NCBI RefSeq assembly: GCF_045290345.1
Contig: NZ_CP155447.1
Coordinates: 6,076,001-6,140,000 of the forward strand
Source of the DNA: Singulisphaera sp045290345
GTDB lineage: Bacteria; Planctomycetota; Planctomycetia; Isosphaerales; Isosphaeraceae
Direction of reading: 5' to 3'
Length of the DNA: 64,000 nucleotides
In this document: positions 18,806-27,812 of the stretch, one piece after another
How positions within the stretch are numbered: position 1 is the first letter of the stretch
Layout: each line of letters starts with the position of its first letter
Translations under genes and position numbers: made by a program
The notes under the pieces: model-generated
Seen by the model: only the letters and a program-made list of their open reading frames with translations
Databases searched by the model: none
What the model was told of the DNA's origin: nothing

Positions 18806-19819
18806 ATGGGGTTAATGAGCCGGCTGAAGGAATGGTCCGATCTCCAGAAGGTCAGACTCATCGAGGAATTGCCCGACGTGACGGGGGGAAAGGATGGCGA
18901 GTCGCTGCTCAAAGAACTCGTCGGTTCATCCTACCAGTTCAAGGACGCCCACCTGCTCACCGGCCGACGGATCCCCTCGAAGAGTCAGGGACGGCGGCGA
19001 GAGATCGACCTGATCGTCTGCACGCCCAGAATGATCCACCTGATCGAGGTCAAGAACTGGTCGGGCCGGCTCGAAGTTCGACAGGGAGCCTGGCGCCAGA
19101 CTCGCCGAGGTGGGGACGTGTTGGATCACGGAAACCTCCTCGAGTCGAATCTTCAAAAGCAGGACGCCGTGGTCGAGTACCTGCGAGAGTGCGGCGTCGA
19201 TCTCGACGCGTCCTGGATCCGCAGCCACATTGCCTCCAAGGTCATTTTCACCAATCCAAACCTGCAACTGGAACCGACGATTGAGGCTCGCCCCGACGTC
19301 ATCTCGCGCAAGGAGTTGGACGAGTACCTCAGCAAGCAGTCCGCGAAAAAAGGGCGGGCGGAAACCATGTTCTCGTCGCTCATCGACTGCTGCCTGGCCC
19401 GGGATTCGCGACCAGGCGAAAGCCTCGGATCCTCCACTGCCGGGCGAATCCCGTCCGGTCAGTACAAGCAGATCGTTTCGTGGCTGTCAGAGGTTGGCAC
19501 CTGGGACCAACTCCAACACTACGGCGGCAAGACCGTCGCGGGGGACGTGGTAAGCCTGAGGGTGGGAGGAACGACCTATCGCGTGGGAGAGTTCAGGGAG
19601 CAGGCAGGGCGGCATCCCATCCGTGTCAGGTGGACAAGGGGCCGATTCTGGGGCCTGTTCAAGGCGATCACGGGACTGGGCTCGCTCGGAAACCTCAAGC
19701 TGGGAAGGACCAGGCTCAAGCTCTCCCCAACCGACACGGTGCTGTTTCACGCGGTCGGCGAGCCACAAACAACGGTCCGCAAACTCACCGACCTGCAACA
19801 AATCATGCTGGGCTCTTGA
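18806..19819 (+). CDS. NERD-domain (nuclease-related) protein
   Basis: I chose ATG 18806 because AGGGGGGTGA lies about seven bases upstream; a GTG at 18755 is also in frame. The 337-residue product has REIDLIVCTP at 65-74 and IEVKNWSGRLE at 80-90, with D68, E81 and K83 forming the D-ExK pattern of restriction-endonuclease-like NERD domains. A hydrophilic middle follows, and the C-terminal region from about 225 has a small beta-rich part (VSLRVGGTTYRVGEF). NERD proteins are often DNA-processing enzymes, but few have been studied. Its position next to uvsE may mean a shared role in repair, though the genes are divergent and that link is weak. Confidence 0.82.
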   Translation: MGLMSRLKEWSDLQKVRLIEELPDVTGGKDGESLLKELVGSSYQFKDAHLLTGRRIPSKSQGRRREIDLIVCTPRMIHLIEVKNWSGRLEVRQGAWRQTRRGGDVLDHGNLLESNLQKQDAVVEYLRECGVDLDASWIRSHIASKVIFTNPNLQLEPTIEARPDVISRKELDEYLSKQSAKKGRAETMFSSLIDCCLARDSRPGESLGSSTAGRIPSGQYKQIVSWLSEVGTWDQLQHYGGKTVAGDVVSLRVGGTTYRVGEFREQAGRHPIRVRWTRGRFWGLFKAITGLGSLGNLKLGRTRLKLSPTDTVLFHAVGEPQTTVRKLTDLQQIMLGS

Positions 19820-19893
19820 GTTACGAGCATAAGTATCTCTCCCGCCCCCGCGCATCGCCGCTGATCAGTGGTCAGAATCCGATTTCTCCCGCA

Positions 19894-19963
19894 GGGTGGG
19901 CACGGCCCACCATCCTTATCTCCTTGCTAAAGCGGAGGTTAAGACAGCAGGCCGTGCCCACCC
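19894..19963. repeat. Inverted-repeat element, GGGTGGGCACGGCC family
   Basis: A 14-base arm GGGTGGGCACGGCC (19894-19907) is matched by its exact reverse complement at 19950-19963, with 42 bases between. Related arms occur at 41021-41038, 51056-51113 and 62162-62178 in this window. The element has no coding capacity, so it looks like a small non-autonomous dispersed repeat (MITE or REP-like). The 263 bases around it between the NERD and PIG-L genes hold nothing else recognisable. Confidence 0.75.
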
Positions 19964-20082
19964 TACAGGAATTATGAGGCCGAAGGTGATGCCATGGGCG
20001 ATCACGTTGACGTGGGGAGAAACGGGTTCGGCAAAGCTTTACGAGGGAATTATGGCCGGCCCGTCCGGGCTAAGGATCATAC

Positions 20083-20769
20083 TCACAGAATATCACGTGG
20101 CGACTTGTTAAGGGACCAGACCGCTTCGGCATAGCGCGTCCCACAGGTGATTCCTCGGTACGCGGCCAGGGCCTCTTTGACGTGCTGCGCGGAGTCTCGC
20201 GAGCCGGGTTTGTAAGGTTCGTTCCGCACGAGCGCCATGAACTGGCCCAGCCAATCGATCGCCTGCTCCCACTCGTGCGTGACATCCACGAACGTATCAG
20301 GCTCGAACCCGATTGTGTGACGCGGGCCGTTGTCGTAGGAGTAGATCCGCCTCGGATTCTTCACCGGGCGATTGTCCAGCAAAGGGCTGGCGTAACGAAG
20401 CGCGATCTCGCTCAATTGAGAGGCGACCACATGGTCGTCGTGATGATCTTGGCCCCAGAGCATGAAGGCGACGTCAGGCTGCACGTCAGCGACCACCTCG
20501 GCCACCGCTCGCTTGGTTTCCAGAGTGACATCGAAGCAGTGCGACTTGAAGTCGAGGTAACGCAACTCCACGCCATGTTCCTTGCAGATGGCGGTCGTTC
20601 CCTCAACCAGCTCCTTCCCACGCCCCTTGACCGGGGCCCAGTTCGTGTAGTCGCCGATCATCGCGAGGATCACAACCCGGTAATGCTTCTTGATCGCCTG
20701 AAGCATGATGCCGGGAATCCCGAAGACGCAATCATCGTAGTGGGCGCCCATCGCCAGCAAGGTCGGCAT
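20083..20769 (-). CDS. PIG-L (LmbE-like) family deacetylase
   Basis: The 228-residue protein opens MPTLLAMGAHYDDCVFG, with the metal-binding motif of PIG-L enzymes where the usual AHPDD is AHYDD (H10, D12, D13). The second motif, QDHHDDHVVAS, supplies further metal-binding histidine. The family removes acetyl groups from GlcNAc-linked substrates such as mycothiol precursors, teicoplanin or glycolipids. There is no signal peptide, so it is cytoplasmic. Its start lies 38 bases inside the end of the upstream hydrolase gene on the same strand, suggesting translational coupling. The substrate cannot be deduced here. Confidence 0.9.
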   Translation of the reverse strand: MPTLLAMGAHYDDCVFGIPGIMLQAIKKHYRVVILAMIGDYTNWAPVKGRGKELVEGTTAICKEHGVELRYLDFKSHCFDVTLETKRAVAEVVADVQPDVAFMLWGQDHHDDHVVASQLSEIALRYASPLLDNRPVKNPRRIYSYDNGPRHTIGFEPDTFVDVTHEWEQAIDWLGQFMALVRNEPYKPGSRDSAQHVKEALAAYRGITCGTRYAEAVWSLNKSPRDIL

Positions 20770-21844
20770 GAATCACTTCGCCTCTTCTGATTGTCCTGTC
20801 CGTCGAAGCCAGAGCGACACGAGCTTCCGACCTTATTCGCTTTCTCCCATGGGGGAAAGAACCAACTTCAGGGCCGGGGAGAATCCGTTCGAGACGGGGA
20901 GCCGAGGATGAAGTCGTCCGGGGCTTGAGGGAGCGTACGAACTCGAGGAGGGAACGGCGGTAGCGGTTGAGATCCGTCTCGAGGAAGTTGAGATGGCCGG
21001 CCTTCTCGAAAAAGATCAGACGGCCGTGACTCTTCACGCGTTGGTGAAGCGCCTTGGCTTCGTGAGGACGCGCTTTACGATCGGCCTCCCCCGCGAGGAT
21101 CAGGACGGGAACATCGGAAGGAATTCCCTGGATGGCGTCGACCGGCGAAATCGCATCCAAATCGGGCAGAACGAGGAGAGCGGCGATCGAAAGCCCCTGG
21201 TAGGCGACCCACTCCAGGAGCGGCGGAAGCGCATTCTGGGTGCGGTTCCGAACGGCTCGCCTGAGATGTTCATAAGGACTTTCCAGGATATAACCGCGGA
21301 CCCGATGGGCGAGCTCTCCCGACGCGAACACGGCCGCCGCCGCGCCCATCGAGGTTCCCAGCACGATCACCGGCCGTCCTGGCCTGCGTCGTTCGAGAAA
21401 ATCGACTCCGGCGACCACGTCGTGGCGGGCGCTGAGGCCAATGTCGTTGAACTCCCCTGTGGAATCGCCATGGGCCCGGAGCGAGATCAAGAGCACCGAG
21501 CAGCCCTCGGCCGCGAGGACCTCGGCCCGAGTCAGACAGTTCCTGCGCCGACCTCCGTTGCCGTGAAGCAGAAGAACCGAAGGGGCTTCCCCCGTCCCCT
21601 CCGCGTACCAGGCCCCGAGCTTCTGGCCGTCCCGAGTCGAGAGCCGGGGCGACTCGAACTTACCCCACGCCACGTTCGGGGCCGGTTCGGCGAACGGAGC
21701 GCGGCGACGCCGGGTCAGTTGATGGGCCACCACCAGGGAAACCACCAGCCAGATCACGACCGCGACGGCGAGGATCCGCGCTCCCCGCCTGACCGGTTTC
21801 GCAGTGATGAGCCGCAAGACGTATCGCGTCGACCGGAATTCCAT
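20732..21844 (-). CDS. Membrane-anchored alpha/beta hydrolase
   Basis: I chose ATG 21844 (370 residues), which puts a transmembrane helix at about residues 24-40 (ILAVAVVIWLVVSLVVA); the frame extends upstream to 21946 without a ribosome site. The hydrolase signatures are VLLLHGNGG (oxyanion loop), the nucleophile elbow GTSMGAAA, an acid in LILAGEADRKA and the histidine in EKAGHLNFLE. The fold and arrangement match the family of YfhR/BEM46-type serine hydrolases anchored to the inner membrane. A basic, disordered-looking tail of about 60 residues follows. It overlaps the PIG-L gene by 38 bases. The substrate is unknown; it may be an acyl or ester compound. Confidence 0.85.
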   Translation of the reverse strand: MEFRSTRYVLRLITAKPVRRGARILAVAVVIWLVVSLVVAHQLTRRRRAPFAEPAPNVAWGKFESPRLSTRDGQKLGAWYAEGTGEAPSVLLLHGNGGRRRNCLTRAEVLAAEGCSVLLISLRAHGDSTGEFNDIGLSARHDVVAGVDFLERRRPGRPVIVLGTSMGAAAAVFASGELAHRVRGYILESPYEHLRRAVRNRTQNALPPLLEWVAYQGLSIAALLVLPDLDAISPVDAIQGIPSDVPVLILAGEADRKARPHEAKALHQRVKSHGRLIFFEKAGHLNFLETDLNRYRRSLLEFVRSLKPRTTSSSAPRLERILPGPEVGSFPHGRKRIRSEARVALASTDRTIRRGEVIHADLAGDGRPLR

Positions 21845-21987
21845 CACGATCGCAACCTCCCTGTTTGATCTTCGCCCGTCACTTCGTCGGCCGAGACCGG
21901 TCGACCAGGGGCGAAGTTTCCCGCCAAGTTCATTCGATTCGCTCACGGCAGTATGATAGGACGACGAGAGGAACCAAGGAGAACCGC

Positions 21988-22665
21988 ATGTTGGAGGCCG
22001 TAACCCCTCGGCGATATCGTCTCACGTTGCGATCGCTGATGATCGTGGTCGCGGTCTGCGCGCTCCTTCTTTTTCCGCTCTCCCGATCGATTCGCGAGTT
22101 GGAGCGGATCCGCCAAGCGCGTTTGAGGGCGGTTCAGGAAGCGAAGATCGCCCGGGATCTCGGTCGAAAAAGCAAGGCGGAGGCGCTCAGCCTGCTGGGC
22201 CTTGCCCACGCCCAAGGGACGGTCGACTCTTCCCCCGGAGAGACCGGAACCGGGGCCGAGCGTGACGTCGTCACGCAGCAGACCGAAATCTCGCCGACCG
22301 ACGACCGATGGCGGGGGAAAGTGTGGGCCGCACTCTCGGTAAACCCGCCGATCGTCCGCCAGGGCGAAACGGCAGGGCTCAACCTCGAGTTCACCCTGGT
22401 CAATGATAGCCAACAACGCCTCGCCCCTCGGATCTTCGACTCCCGGATCGTGGTCAACGGAACGGAAGTCGCGGAGTCCCCCCTTCTGAGGGGCCGCCTC
22501 CCTCGCATCGACGCGCTGGCTCCCGGGGAGGAACTTCACTTCACCGTGCCCTTTGGTCGTCGCTTCGAGGAACCAGGGGTCTACCGGGTCGTCTGGAAGG
22601 GGCCCGGATTCCGTTCGCCGGAGATGGTCATCCGGGTCCTTCCCAAGCGCCCGAATGGGCTCTGA
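21988..22665 (+). CDS. Membrane-anchored hypothetical protein
   Basis: ATG 21988 follows AAGGAG at 21976-21981 and gives 225 residues. The N-terminus is basic and then hydrophobic: RRYRLTLRSLMIVVAVCALL. This planctomycete-type 'LRSLM-x-VAV' anchor recurs in many small proteins of the phylum. After a coiled-coil-like basic region and an alanine-rich piece, the C-terminal 120 residues contain beta-strand patterns such as GLNLEFTLVNDSQQRLAP and GVYRVVWKGPGF, suggestive of an Ig-like or CARDB-like domain facing outward. I cannot name the family. It is divergent from the hydrolase gene and ends 19 bases from the convergent esterase. Confidence 0.7.
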   Translation: MLEAVTPRRYRLTLRSLMIVVAVCALLLFPLSRSIRELERIRQARLRAVQEAKIARDLGRKSKAEALSLLGLAHAQGTVDSSPGETGTGAERDVVTQQTEISPTDDRWRGKVWAALSVNPPIVRQGETAGLNLEFTLVNDSQQRLAPRIFDSRIVVNGTEVAESPLLRGRLPRIDALAPGEELHFTVPFGRRFEEPGVYRVVWKGPGFRSPEMVIRVLPKRPNGL

Positions 22666-22684
22666 CCGAGAGCGGAGACTCTCA

Positions 22685-23599
22685 TCAACGCGTTTTTTCC
22701 CCCTTGAGGATCCCCTGCGAGTGGAGCCACTCTTCGCACCGTTGCGGCCAGGTGGAACTGGGGTGTTCGCTCGGCCGCATGCCGAAGCCATGGCCTCCCG
22801 TGGCGTAGAGATGCATTTCGGCCGGGACACCGGCCCGTTTCAGCGCAAGATAGAGCTGCACACTGTTCTCCGGGCTGACATTATCGTTGCTGGCATGCAC
22901 CAAGAACATCGGCGGCGTTTGTGATGTCACGCGAATTTCGGGCGTCAGGTCGCTCGTCCCCTTCTTGATGACGCCCCCCGAATAAATCAAGGCCGCGAAA
23001 TCAGGGCGGCAATCGACGCGATCAACCGCATCGATCGGTTCATAACCGCGATGATCGGCGTTGGTGGCGGTCCAGGCGCCGAGGTGCCCGCCGGCGGAGA
23101 AGCCGAGAATGCCAATCCGCTTCGCATCGATTCCCCAGTCCGCCGCGTGGCTCCGAACCAAACTCAAGGCACGCTGGGCGTCCATGAGCGCCTGCGGAGG
23201 CGGCTGAGTCTCCGGAGTGCCCTCCCTGCGTGGCACGCGATACTTGAGCAGGGCCGCCGTGACGCCGATCTCGTTGAGCCAACGAGCCACCTGCTCCCCT
23301 TCGTGGTCCCAGGCAAGGTTCCGATACCCTCCCCCCGGGCAGACCAGGATCGCGACCCCCGTGTTCTTCGACGCCTCCGGCCGATAAAGCGTGATCGTCG
23401 GCTTGGTCACGTTGGTCAGGCTCGTGACGGTCGTTCCATCGGCCTTCTTCTTGGCCTGCTCCTCACCGATCGAACCCACCTCTCCGGGCGCAGTTGCCGG
23501 CCAAACGTCAAGCGTTCGCGGCGCCTCGGATTCGAGGGCCATCGCTATTGATGAGCCGAGCGTGAGAATCAATCCCAGCATCATGGCCTGAATCTTCAT
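22685..23599 (-). CDS. Exported alpha/beta hydrolase (esterase/acetyl-xylan-esterase type)
   Basis: From ATG 23599 (304 residues) there is a signal peptide (MKIQAMMLGLILTLGSSIAMA). The mature enzyme has an oxyanion-type LVCPGGGYRNLAWDHEG, the elbow GFSAGGHLG, an acidic D in VHASNDNVSPENS and the histidine in YATGGHGFG. This matches BD-FAE/AXE-like esterases of the polysaccharide-degradation type. They release acetyl or feruloyl groups from plant or algal glycans in the periplasm. It is convergent with the anchored hypothetical gene and has no obvious operon partner. Confidence 0.88.
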   Translation of the reverse strand: MKIQAMMLGLILTLGSSIAMALESEAPRTLDVWPATAPGEVGSIGEEQAKKKADGTTVTSLTNVTKPTITLYRPEASKNTGVAILVCPGGGYRNLAWDHEGEQVARWLNEIGVTAALLKYRVPRREGTPETQPPPQALMDAQRALSLVRSHAADWGIDAKRIGILGFSAGGHLGAWTATNADHRGYEPIDAVDRVDCRPDFAALIYSGGVIKKGTSDLTPEIRVTSQTPPMFLVHASNDNVSPENSVQLYLALKRAGVPAEMHLYATGGHGFGMRPSEHPSSTWPQRCEEWLHSQGILKGEKTR

Positions 23600-24109
23600 A
23601 GAGTGCTCCCCTCTTGGCTTGTTCGCGATTTCCAAGTGTTCTCGCCCGCCGATCGACCTCGAACGATACCCGACCCCGGGCCATCCGCCAAGCGGTGAAG
23701 CTCATCGCCTCGGAACCCACTGAAACGCCCCATTTGAGACCGCGGGCGCCCCGCCCGCTTCCAATTCTCATTCCGCCATTTCACATCCATTCATCAAAGA
23801 CACCATTTTTTGCATGTTCAACAATAATTACATACGAGACTCCCGCTGTCCCAGAGGGCCGACCCAAATTGTTCTCTCGCGTGCGCGTAACTCGAGCCAT
23901 TCACCGGGCTTCGGCATTGCAGGGCGAACATCAACCCCGGATCGTTTGAGGGTTCCGAACGTCGCGGGGCCGGCCCGAGACATTCTTCACTCGAGCCGCG
24001 ATTGTTTTCCGCTCGCGGATGGCATCCGGGCCGCCGCCCGATTATCCTCACACATCCGTCGGACTTATAGACCTCTTTGAGATCCAGAACTCGACCTCGG
24101 AGATGCGTG
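23600..24109. other. Divergent intergenic region with a short stem-loop
   Basis: About 510 bases separate the esterase start from the acyl-CoA-ligase start. GCGGGCG-CCC-CGCCCGC forms a 7-bp stem at 23742-23758; it is not next to a stop codon, so it is more likely a repeat remnant than a terminator. Promoters for both genes must lie here, but I could not place them. No gene is supported. Confidence 0.45.
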
Positions 24110-25759
24110 ATGAACGGCCTGATGATGGACTGTCCTCTGGTCATCTCGAGCATACTAAGGCGAGCCGCACGCTATTTCCCCGAGAAGGCCATCGTCAGCC
24201 GGTACGAGGATGAATCGATTTTCCGCTCGAACTACGGACAGTTCTACACACGGGTCGTCCGACTGATGAATGTCCTCCGTGACCTGGGAATCAAGCCGGG
24301 AGACCGGGTCGCAACATTCGCCTGGAATCATCGCAGACATCTGGAACTCTATTTTGCCGTCCCTTGCCTCGGGGCGGTCCTTCATACGGTCAACCTCCGC
24401 CTCCATCGCGAGCAACTTCGATATATTTTCAACCACGCGCAAGACCGGGTCATCTTCGCGGATCGCGCGCTCGCGGGCCTCCTCGCGGGGTTGAAACCCA
24501 ATCTCCCCACGGTCGAACGCTATATCCTCATGGACGAGCGCGGGCCGGAACCGGCCGAATTGCCGACCCCCTGGGTGGACTACGAGCAACTGATGGAGGC
24601 CGCCAGCGACCGCGAAGAGTTCCCCCGGCTCGACGAGAACACCGCCGCAGGCCTCTGCTACACCTCGGGAACCACCGGCGAACCGAAGGGCGTGCTCTAC
24701 AGCCATCGCTCCACCTACCTGCACGCGATGAGCGGGTGTATGGTCGACACGTCGGCCGTCGGCGAACGCGAAATCGTGCTTCCGGTCGTCCCGATGTTTC
24801 ATGTCAACGCCTGGGGACTTCCCTACTCCAGCGCTTTGGCCGGGGCCACCCAGGTCTTTCCCGGCCCGCTCGTTCTCGACCGCCCGCTCGCCGAACTCCT
24901 CGAGGCCGAACGCGTCACCATCGCCGTCGGCATTCCCCTCATCTGGAACCGGCTCTACCAGTATCTTAAGGAAAACAAGCACGACCTCTCTCGCTTACAC
25001 ACCCTGTTCGTCGGCGGAGCCGCCGCTCCTCGGACTCTGATTGAGGGGTTTGCACGAGACTTCGGGATCAACGTCATTCAAGGCTGGGGAATGACCGAGA
25101 CGTCTCCCGTCGGCACGGTCTCCCGGCTCAAGTCCGCCATGGTCGGTTGGACCGAAACGGAGCGACTCCAAGTCCAGGTCAAGCAAGGGATTCCCGTGAT
25201 CACGGTCGAGGCCCGAATCCTCGACGAGGCGGGCCAGGATCTCCCCTGGGACGGCCAGCACGTGGGCGAGTTGGTCGTGCAAGGTCCCTGGATCGCCAGT
25301 GCCTACTACGCGAATTCGGGAGCCGACGCCGCTTTCACCCAGGACGGTTGGTTCCGAACCGGGGACATGGCGACCATGGATGAACGGGGCTACATGCAGA
25401 TTGCCGACCGCAAGAAAGACCTGATCAAACGGAAAGGGGAATGGATCTCCAGCGTCGACATGGAGAACGAGGCCCTGGCACATCCCGGGATCCTCGAAAC
25501 CGCGGTGGTCGGGCGGCCCGACGAAGAGTGCGACGAGTTGCCGGTCCTCTTCTTCGTCACGTGCAAAGAACTCGCAGCGCCGGTTGAGATCCAAGACATC
25601 ATCGCCCTACTGGGTCACAAGTTCGCCCGATGGCAACTCCCCCGCCCCGAGGATGTCCATCTCGTGGCATCGCTTCCCAAGACCAGTGTGGGCAAGATCG
25701 ACAAGAAAGCGCTCCGGCTCTGGCTCCCATGCCCGCCGCTCGAGGCCCAACCCTCCTGA
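24110..25759 (+). CDS. AMP-dependent synthetase/ligase (long-chain acyl-CoA ligase-like)
   Basis: ATG 24110 gives 549 residues, typical of the family. The AMP-binding motif reads CYTSGTTGEPKGVLYSHRS, and the acyl-adenylate motif GWGMTETSPVG follows. The hinge motif is GWFRTGDMATMDERG, and the C-terminal domain IADRKKDLIKRKGEWI ends with the catalytic-lysine region VGKIDKKAL. This architecture is that of fatty-acyl-CoA ligases of the FadD/medium-chain group. They convert a carboxylic acid, ATP and CoA to acyl-CoA, AMP and pyrophosphate in the cytoplasm. An ArsR regulator follows 208 bases downstream on the same strand. The exact acyl substrate is unknown. Confidence 0.93.
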   Translation: MNGLMMDCPLVISSILRRAARYFPEKAIVSRYEDESIFRSNYGQFYTRVVRLMNVLRDLGIKPGDRVATFAWNHRRHLELYFAVPCLGAVLHTVNLRLHREQLRYIFNHAQDRVIFADRALAGLLAGLKPNLPTVERYILMDERGPEPAELPTPWVDYEQLMEAASDREEFPRLDENTAAGLCYTSGTTGEPKGVLYSHRSTYLHAMSGCMVDTSAVGEREIVLPVVPMFHVNAWGLPYSSALAGATQVFPGPLVLDRPLAELLEAERVTIAVGIPLIWNRLYQYLKENKHDLSRLHTLFVGGAAAPRTLIEGFARDFGINVIQGWGMTETSPVGTVSRLKSAMVGWTETERLQVQVKQGIPVITVEARILDEAGQDLPWDGQHVGELVVQGPWIASAYYANSGADAAFTQDGWFRTGDMATMDERGYMQIADRKKDLIKRKGEWISSVDMENEALAHPGILETAVVGRPDEECDELPVLFFVTCKELAAPVEIQDIIALLGHKFARWQLPRPEDVHLVASLPKTSVGKIDKKALRLWLPCPPLEAQPS

Positions 25760-25967
25760 CCTGAACCACTTCTACGTCCCAACCCGCCCATCAACAGAGC
25801 AAAAGTTTGCTCACTCACGCCCCCGCCACGCTCTGCCCACTCAATCGAGTGGGCCAGACGAGGACAGGCCATCACTCTTTCCAAAGAATCTGCTCTATCG
25901 GCATGACTTATGCTTTAGACCGCCCCCGGACGAATTTCGAACCACAAAAGGGAGTTTCTCAAAGATC

Positions 25968-26363
25968 ATGGCAAAGCCCGTCGAGCGAGAGGGAGCGTCC
26001 CGCAATGGGCCGAACGAGGGAAATCGAGTCTTCGATGATGCGATCCGAGACCTTGTTCAAGTGTCCCGGCTCCTCGGGGACGAGACGCGGCTCCGGATCC
26101 TCTTCTACCTGACCCAGAATCAGGAGCTTCACGTCACCGACCTCTGTGATCGGCTCGGCCAGAGCCAGCCCGCCGTGAGCCACCACCTGGCGCTTCTGCG
26201 TGTCTCTGGTCTGATCGAGTCGCGACGGGAGGCGAAGCATAACTACTACAGCGTCCGAACCGAGGCGTTCGGCGACTTGCTGATGACCCTCTTCGCCGCC
26301 ACTGGCGAAATTCCCAAGAAGGTCAAGTTCCACGACTTCACTCTCACCTACCAAGGTCGATGA
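25968..26363 (+). CDS. ArsR-family winged-helix regulator
   Basis: This 131-residue protein begins at ATG 25968; a longer open frame runs upstream from 25584 across the end of the ligase gene but has no coding signature there. Residues 30-50 (LVQVSRLLGDETRLRILFYL) and the recognition helix QPAVSHHLALLRVSGLIESRR are typical ArsR. There is no CxC metal site, only one cysteine (C60), so metal sensing by the classic site is unlikely. It might instead sense an organic ligand and control the preceding acyl-CoA-ligase-like gene, though that is only suggested by position. Confidence 0.88.
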   Translation: MAKPVEREGASRNGPNEGNRVFDDAIRDLVQVSRLLGDETRLRILFYLTQNQELHVTDLCDRLGQSQPAVSHHLALLRVSGLIESRREAKHNYYSVRTEAFGDLLMTLFAATGEIPKKVKFHDFTLTYQGR

Positions 26364-26794
26364 GCGCAAAGGCTCCAGAATGGACTTTTGCTGCTCACTT
26401 GTTTTTCAACGCTCGCCAGTTGGTACGCCCGGAACGGGGTCACCGGGCTCCTGCCGCCAGCCGGGTTCGCCTGGGCCGCTCGAAACCCCTCACCCACGGA
26501 CGAACGCTTCGGAAAATTGAAGTGTTCAACCACGAATCACACAAAGGACACAAAAGGGAACAGCAACTGAAACGACCAATCCAATAATGACCGATCTTGC
26601 GTTCTATCTGGTCCTGTTTTGTGTGATTCGTGTTTTGTTTCGTGTGGTTCGTGGTCAAGTTCCCTCGGCGGAAAGTCGCCCCCGGACGGCCGGGCCCACA
26701 AAAAAAAAGATGGCCGGGAACCACGCGAGTGGCCCGGCCTGAGCAACTGAAACAACCTTAATTAACACGCCTGAGGCACGAGCGGTCGACTCGA
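26364..26794. repeat. Intergenic region with a long inverted-repeat element
   Basis: CACGAATCACACAAA (26531-26545) is matched exactly in reverse complement by 26618-26632, enclosing 72 bases; beyond it the arm continues imperfectly with TTCGTGTGGTTCGTGG (26640-26655). This CACGAATCACACAAA theme is a dispersed repeat type in planctomycete-like genomes, to my knowledge. No gene is supported in the rest. Confidence 0.6.
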
Positions 26795-27070
26795 TTACTG
26801 CCCCTGGTCGGTCTTCTTGATCGCCAAAAGTAACTGCTTCGCCCATCGGCGACTCTCGGGAGTGACCTCCCCCTTGGCAAACAAATACTTAAGTAGCCGC
26901 ACGGCTTCCTCCAAACACAATTTGAGTTCGATACTCTCTCGCCGCTCCTGACACCAGGCGCGAAAGAGTTCTTCATACTCGTCAGGGTCGACGGCCGTCG
27001 GGACTGCGGCCGGGGCGGACGCCCCATCATTAGGATAGGATTCCCAGGAAAGTTCGAAGCGATTATCCAT
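26795..27070 (-). CDS. Small hypothetical protein
   Basis: ATG 27070 has AAGGAG about ten bases upstream on the minus strand and gives 91 residues. An acidic, disordered start (ESYPNDGASAPAAVPTAVDP) is followed by a helical, charged part: EYEELFRAWCQERRESIELK, then LCLEEAVRLLKYLFAKGEVT. No signal peptide or membrane helix is present. I do not recognise the family; the helical pattern suggests a small protein-interaction module. It has no close operon partner. Confidence 0.6.
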   Translation of the reverse strand: MDNRFELSWESYPNDGASAPAAVPTAVDPDEYEELFRAWCQERRESIELKLCLEEAVRLLKYLFAKGEVTPESRRWAKQLLLAIKKTDQGQ

Positions 27071-27812
27071 CGCTCTGGCTCCTTCGCCAACAGGCGGACA
27101 TCGGCTGATCGAAATTAGAAATTACATACACAATTAGATCGAAGTGATGATGACTCATACCGCCTCAGCAAGAAAATGGGGATGAACGCATCATCGCGAT
27201 CCCCAATGCAAGACGGCAATCATCGCATGCATCAAGCCGGGAGATCGTCACTCGACAACGACGTTATCCGGCGTGCCGACTCTCCCCCAACGTGAACAGG
27301 CATGATTGCGTCCAACCAGGGTTCGCACCAGACCAGTCCACTTTCTATTGCGCTTGCATTCTCCGGATGCCTCGCGAAACTGTCAACAAAAAAATCGAAT
27401 CTGTGCAATCTTCCTGAATACCAATTCAAGCCAAATAAAGCAACCTCTTAACCTTTAAACTTTTAGGGCTCGAGCGTCGTCTCCAGAGCAAAAGAGCGAT
27501 GCCCGGATCGTTCGGTTCGCGCGGCACGAACCGGTCGTTGGGAGTCGCGAAGGAAGGCGAAACGATCACAAGCTCAGCCCACTTGCGGATCGTGGGGGGT
27601 TTGTTAGGCTGAAGAAAGCTCTTGCTTCCCGTGGGTGGGCGTGCGTACCCAACCGGACAGGCGACGCCTTTGGCCGGCCCCGTTGCCGGAAGCCGGTTGC
27701 CAACGCCACGACTCGCTCTCACGGGTCGATCCCTGGCGCCTCCCCCCCTTGACCGCGACCCCTCATTGGGAATCGCACGAATCCCTGATTCCCCCGCCGA
27801 AGGAACCTCTCC
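27071..27812. other. 742-base intergenic region, nothing identified
   Basis: Open frames on either strand here use weak starts and lack domain features. It separates the minus-strand small gene from the start of the Gfo/Idh/MocA gene and should include the latter's promoter and leader. I saw no tRNA-like cloverleaf, repeat unit or terminator that I could support. Confidence 0.45.

Noticed and set aside
23742..23758. GC-rich stem taken as a terminator
   Set aside because: It lies between two divergent genes, with no stop codon leading into it.
27232..27429. 65-codon minus-strand frame in the gap before the Gfo/Idh/MocA gene
   Set aside because: Begins at TTG with no ribosome site and has no family feature.
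27071..27812. tRNA gene in the long gap
   Set aside because: I looked for a cloverleaf with a T-loop GTTCGA-type core and found none that holds together; a scan with tRNAscan-SE would settle it.
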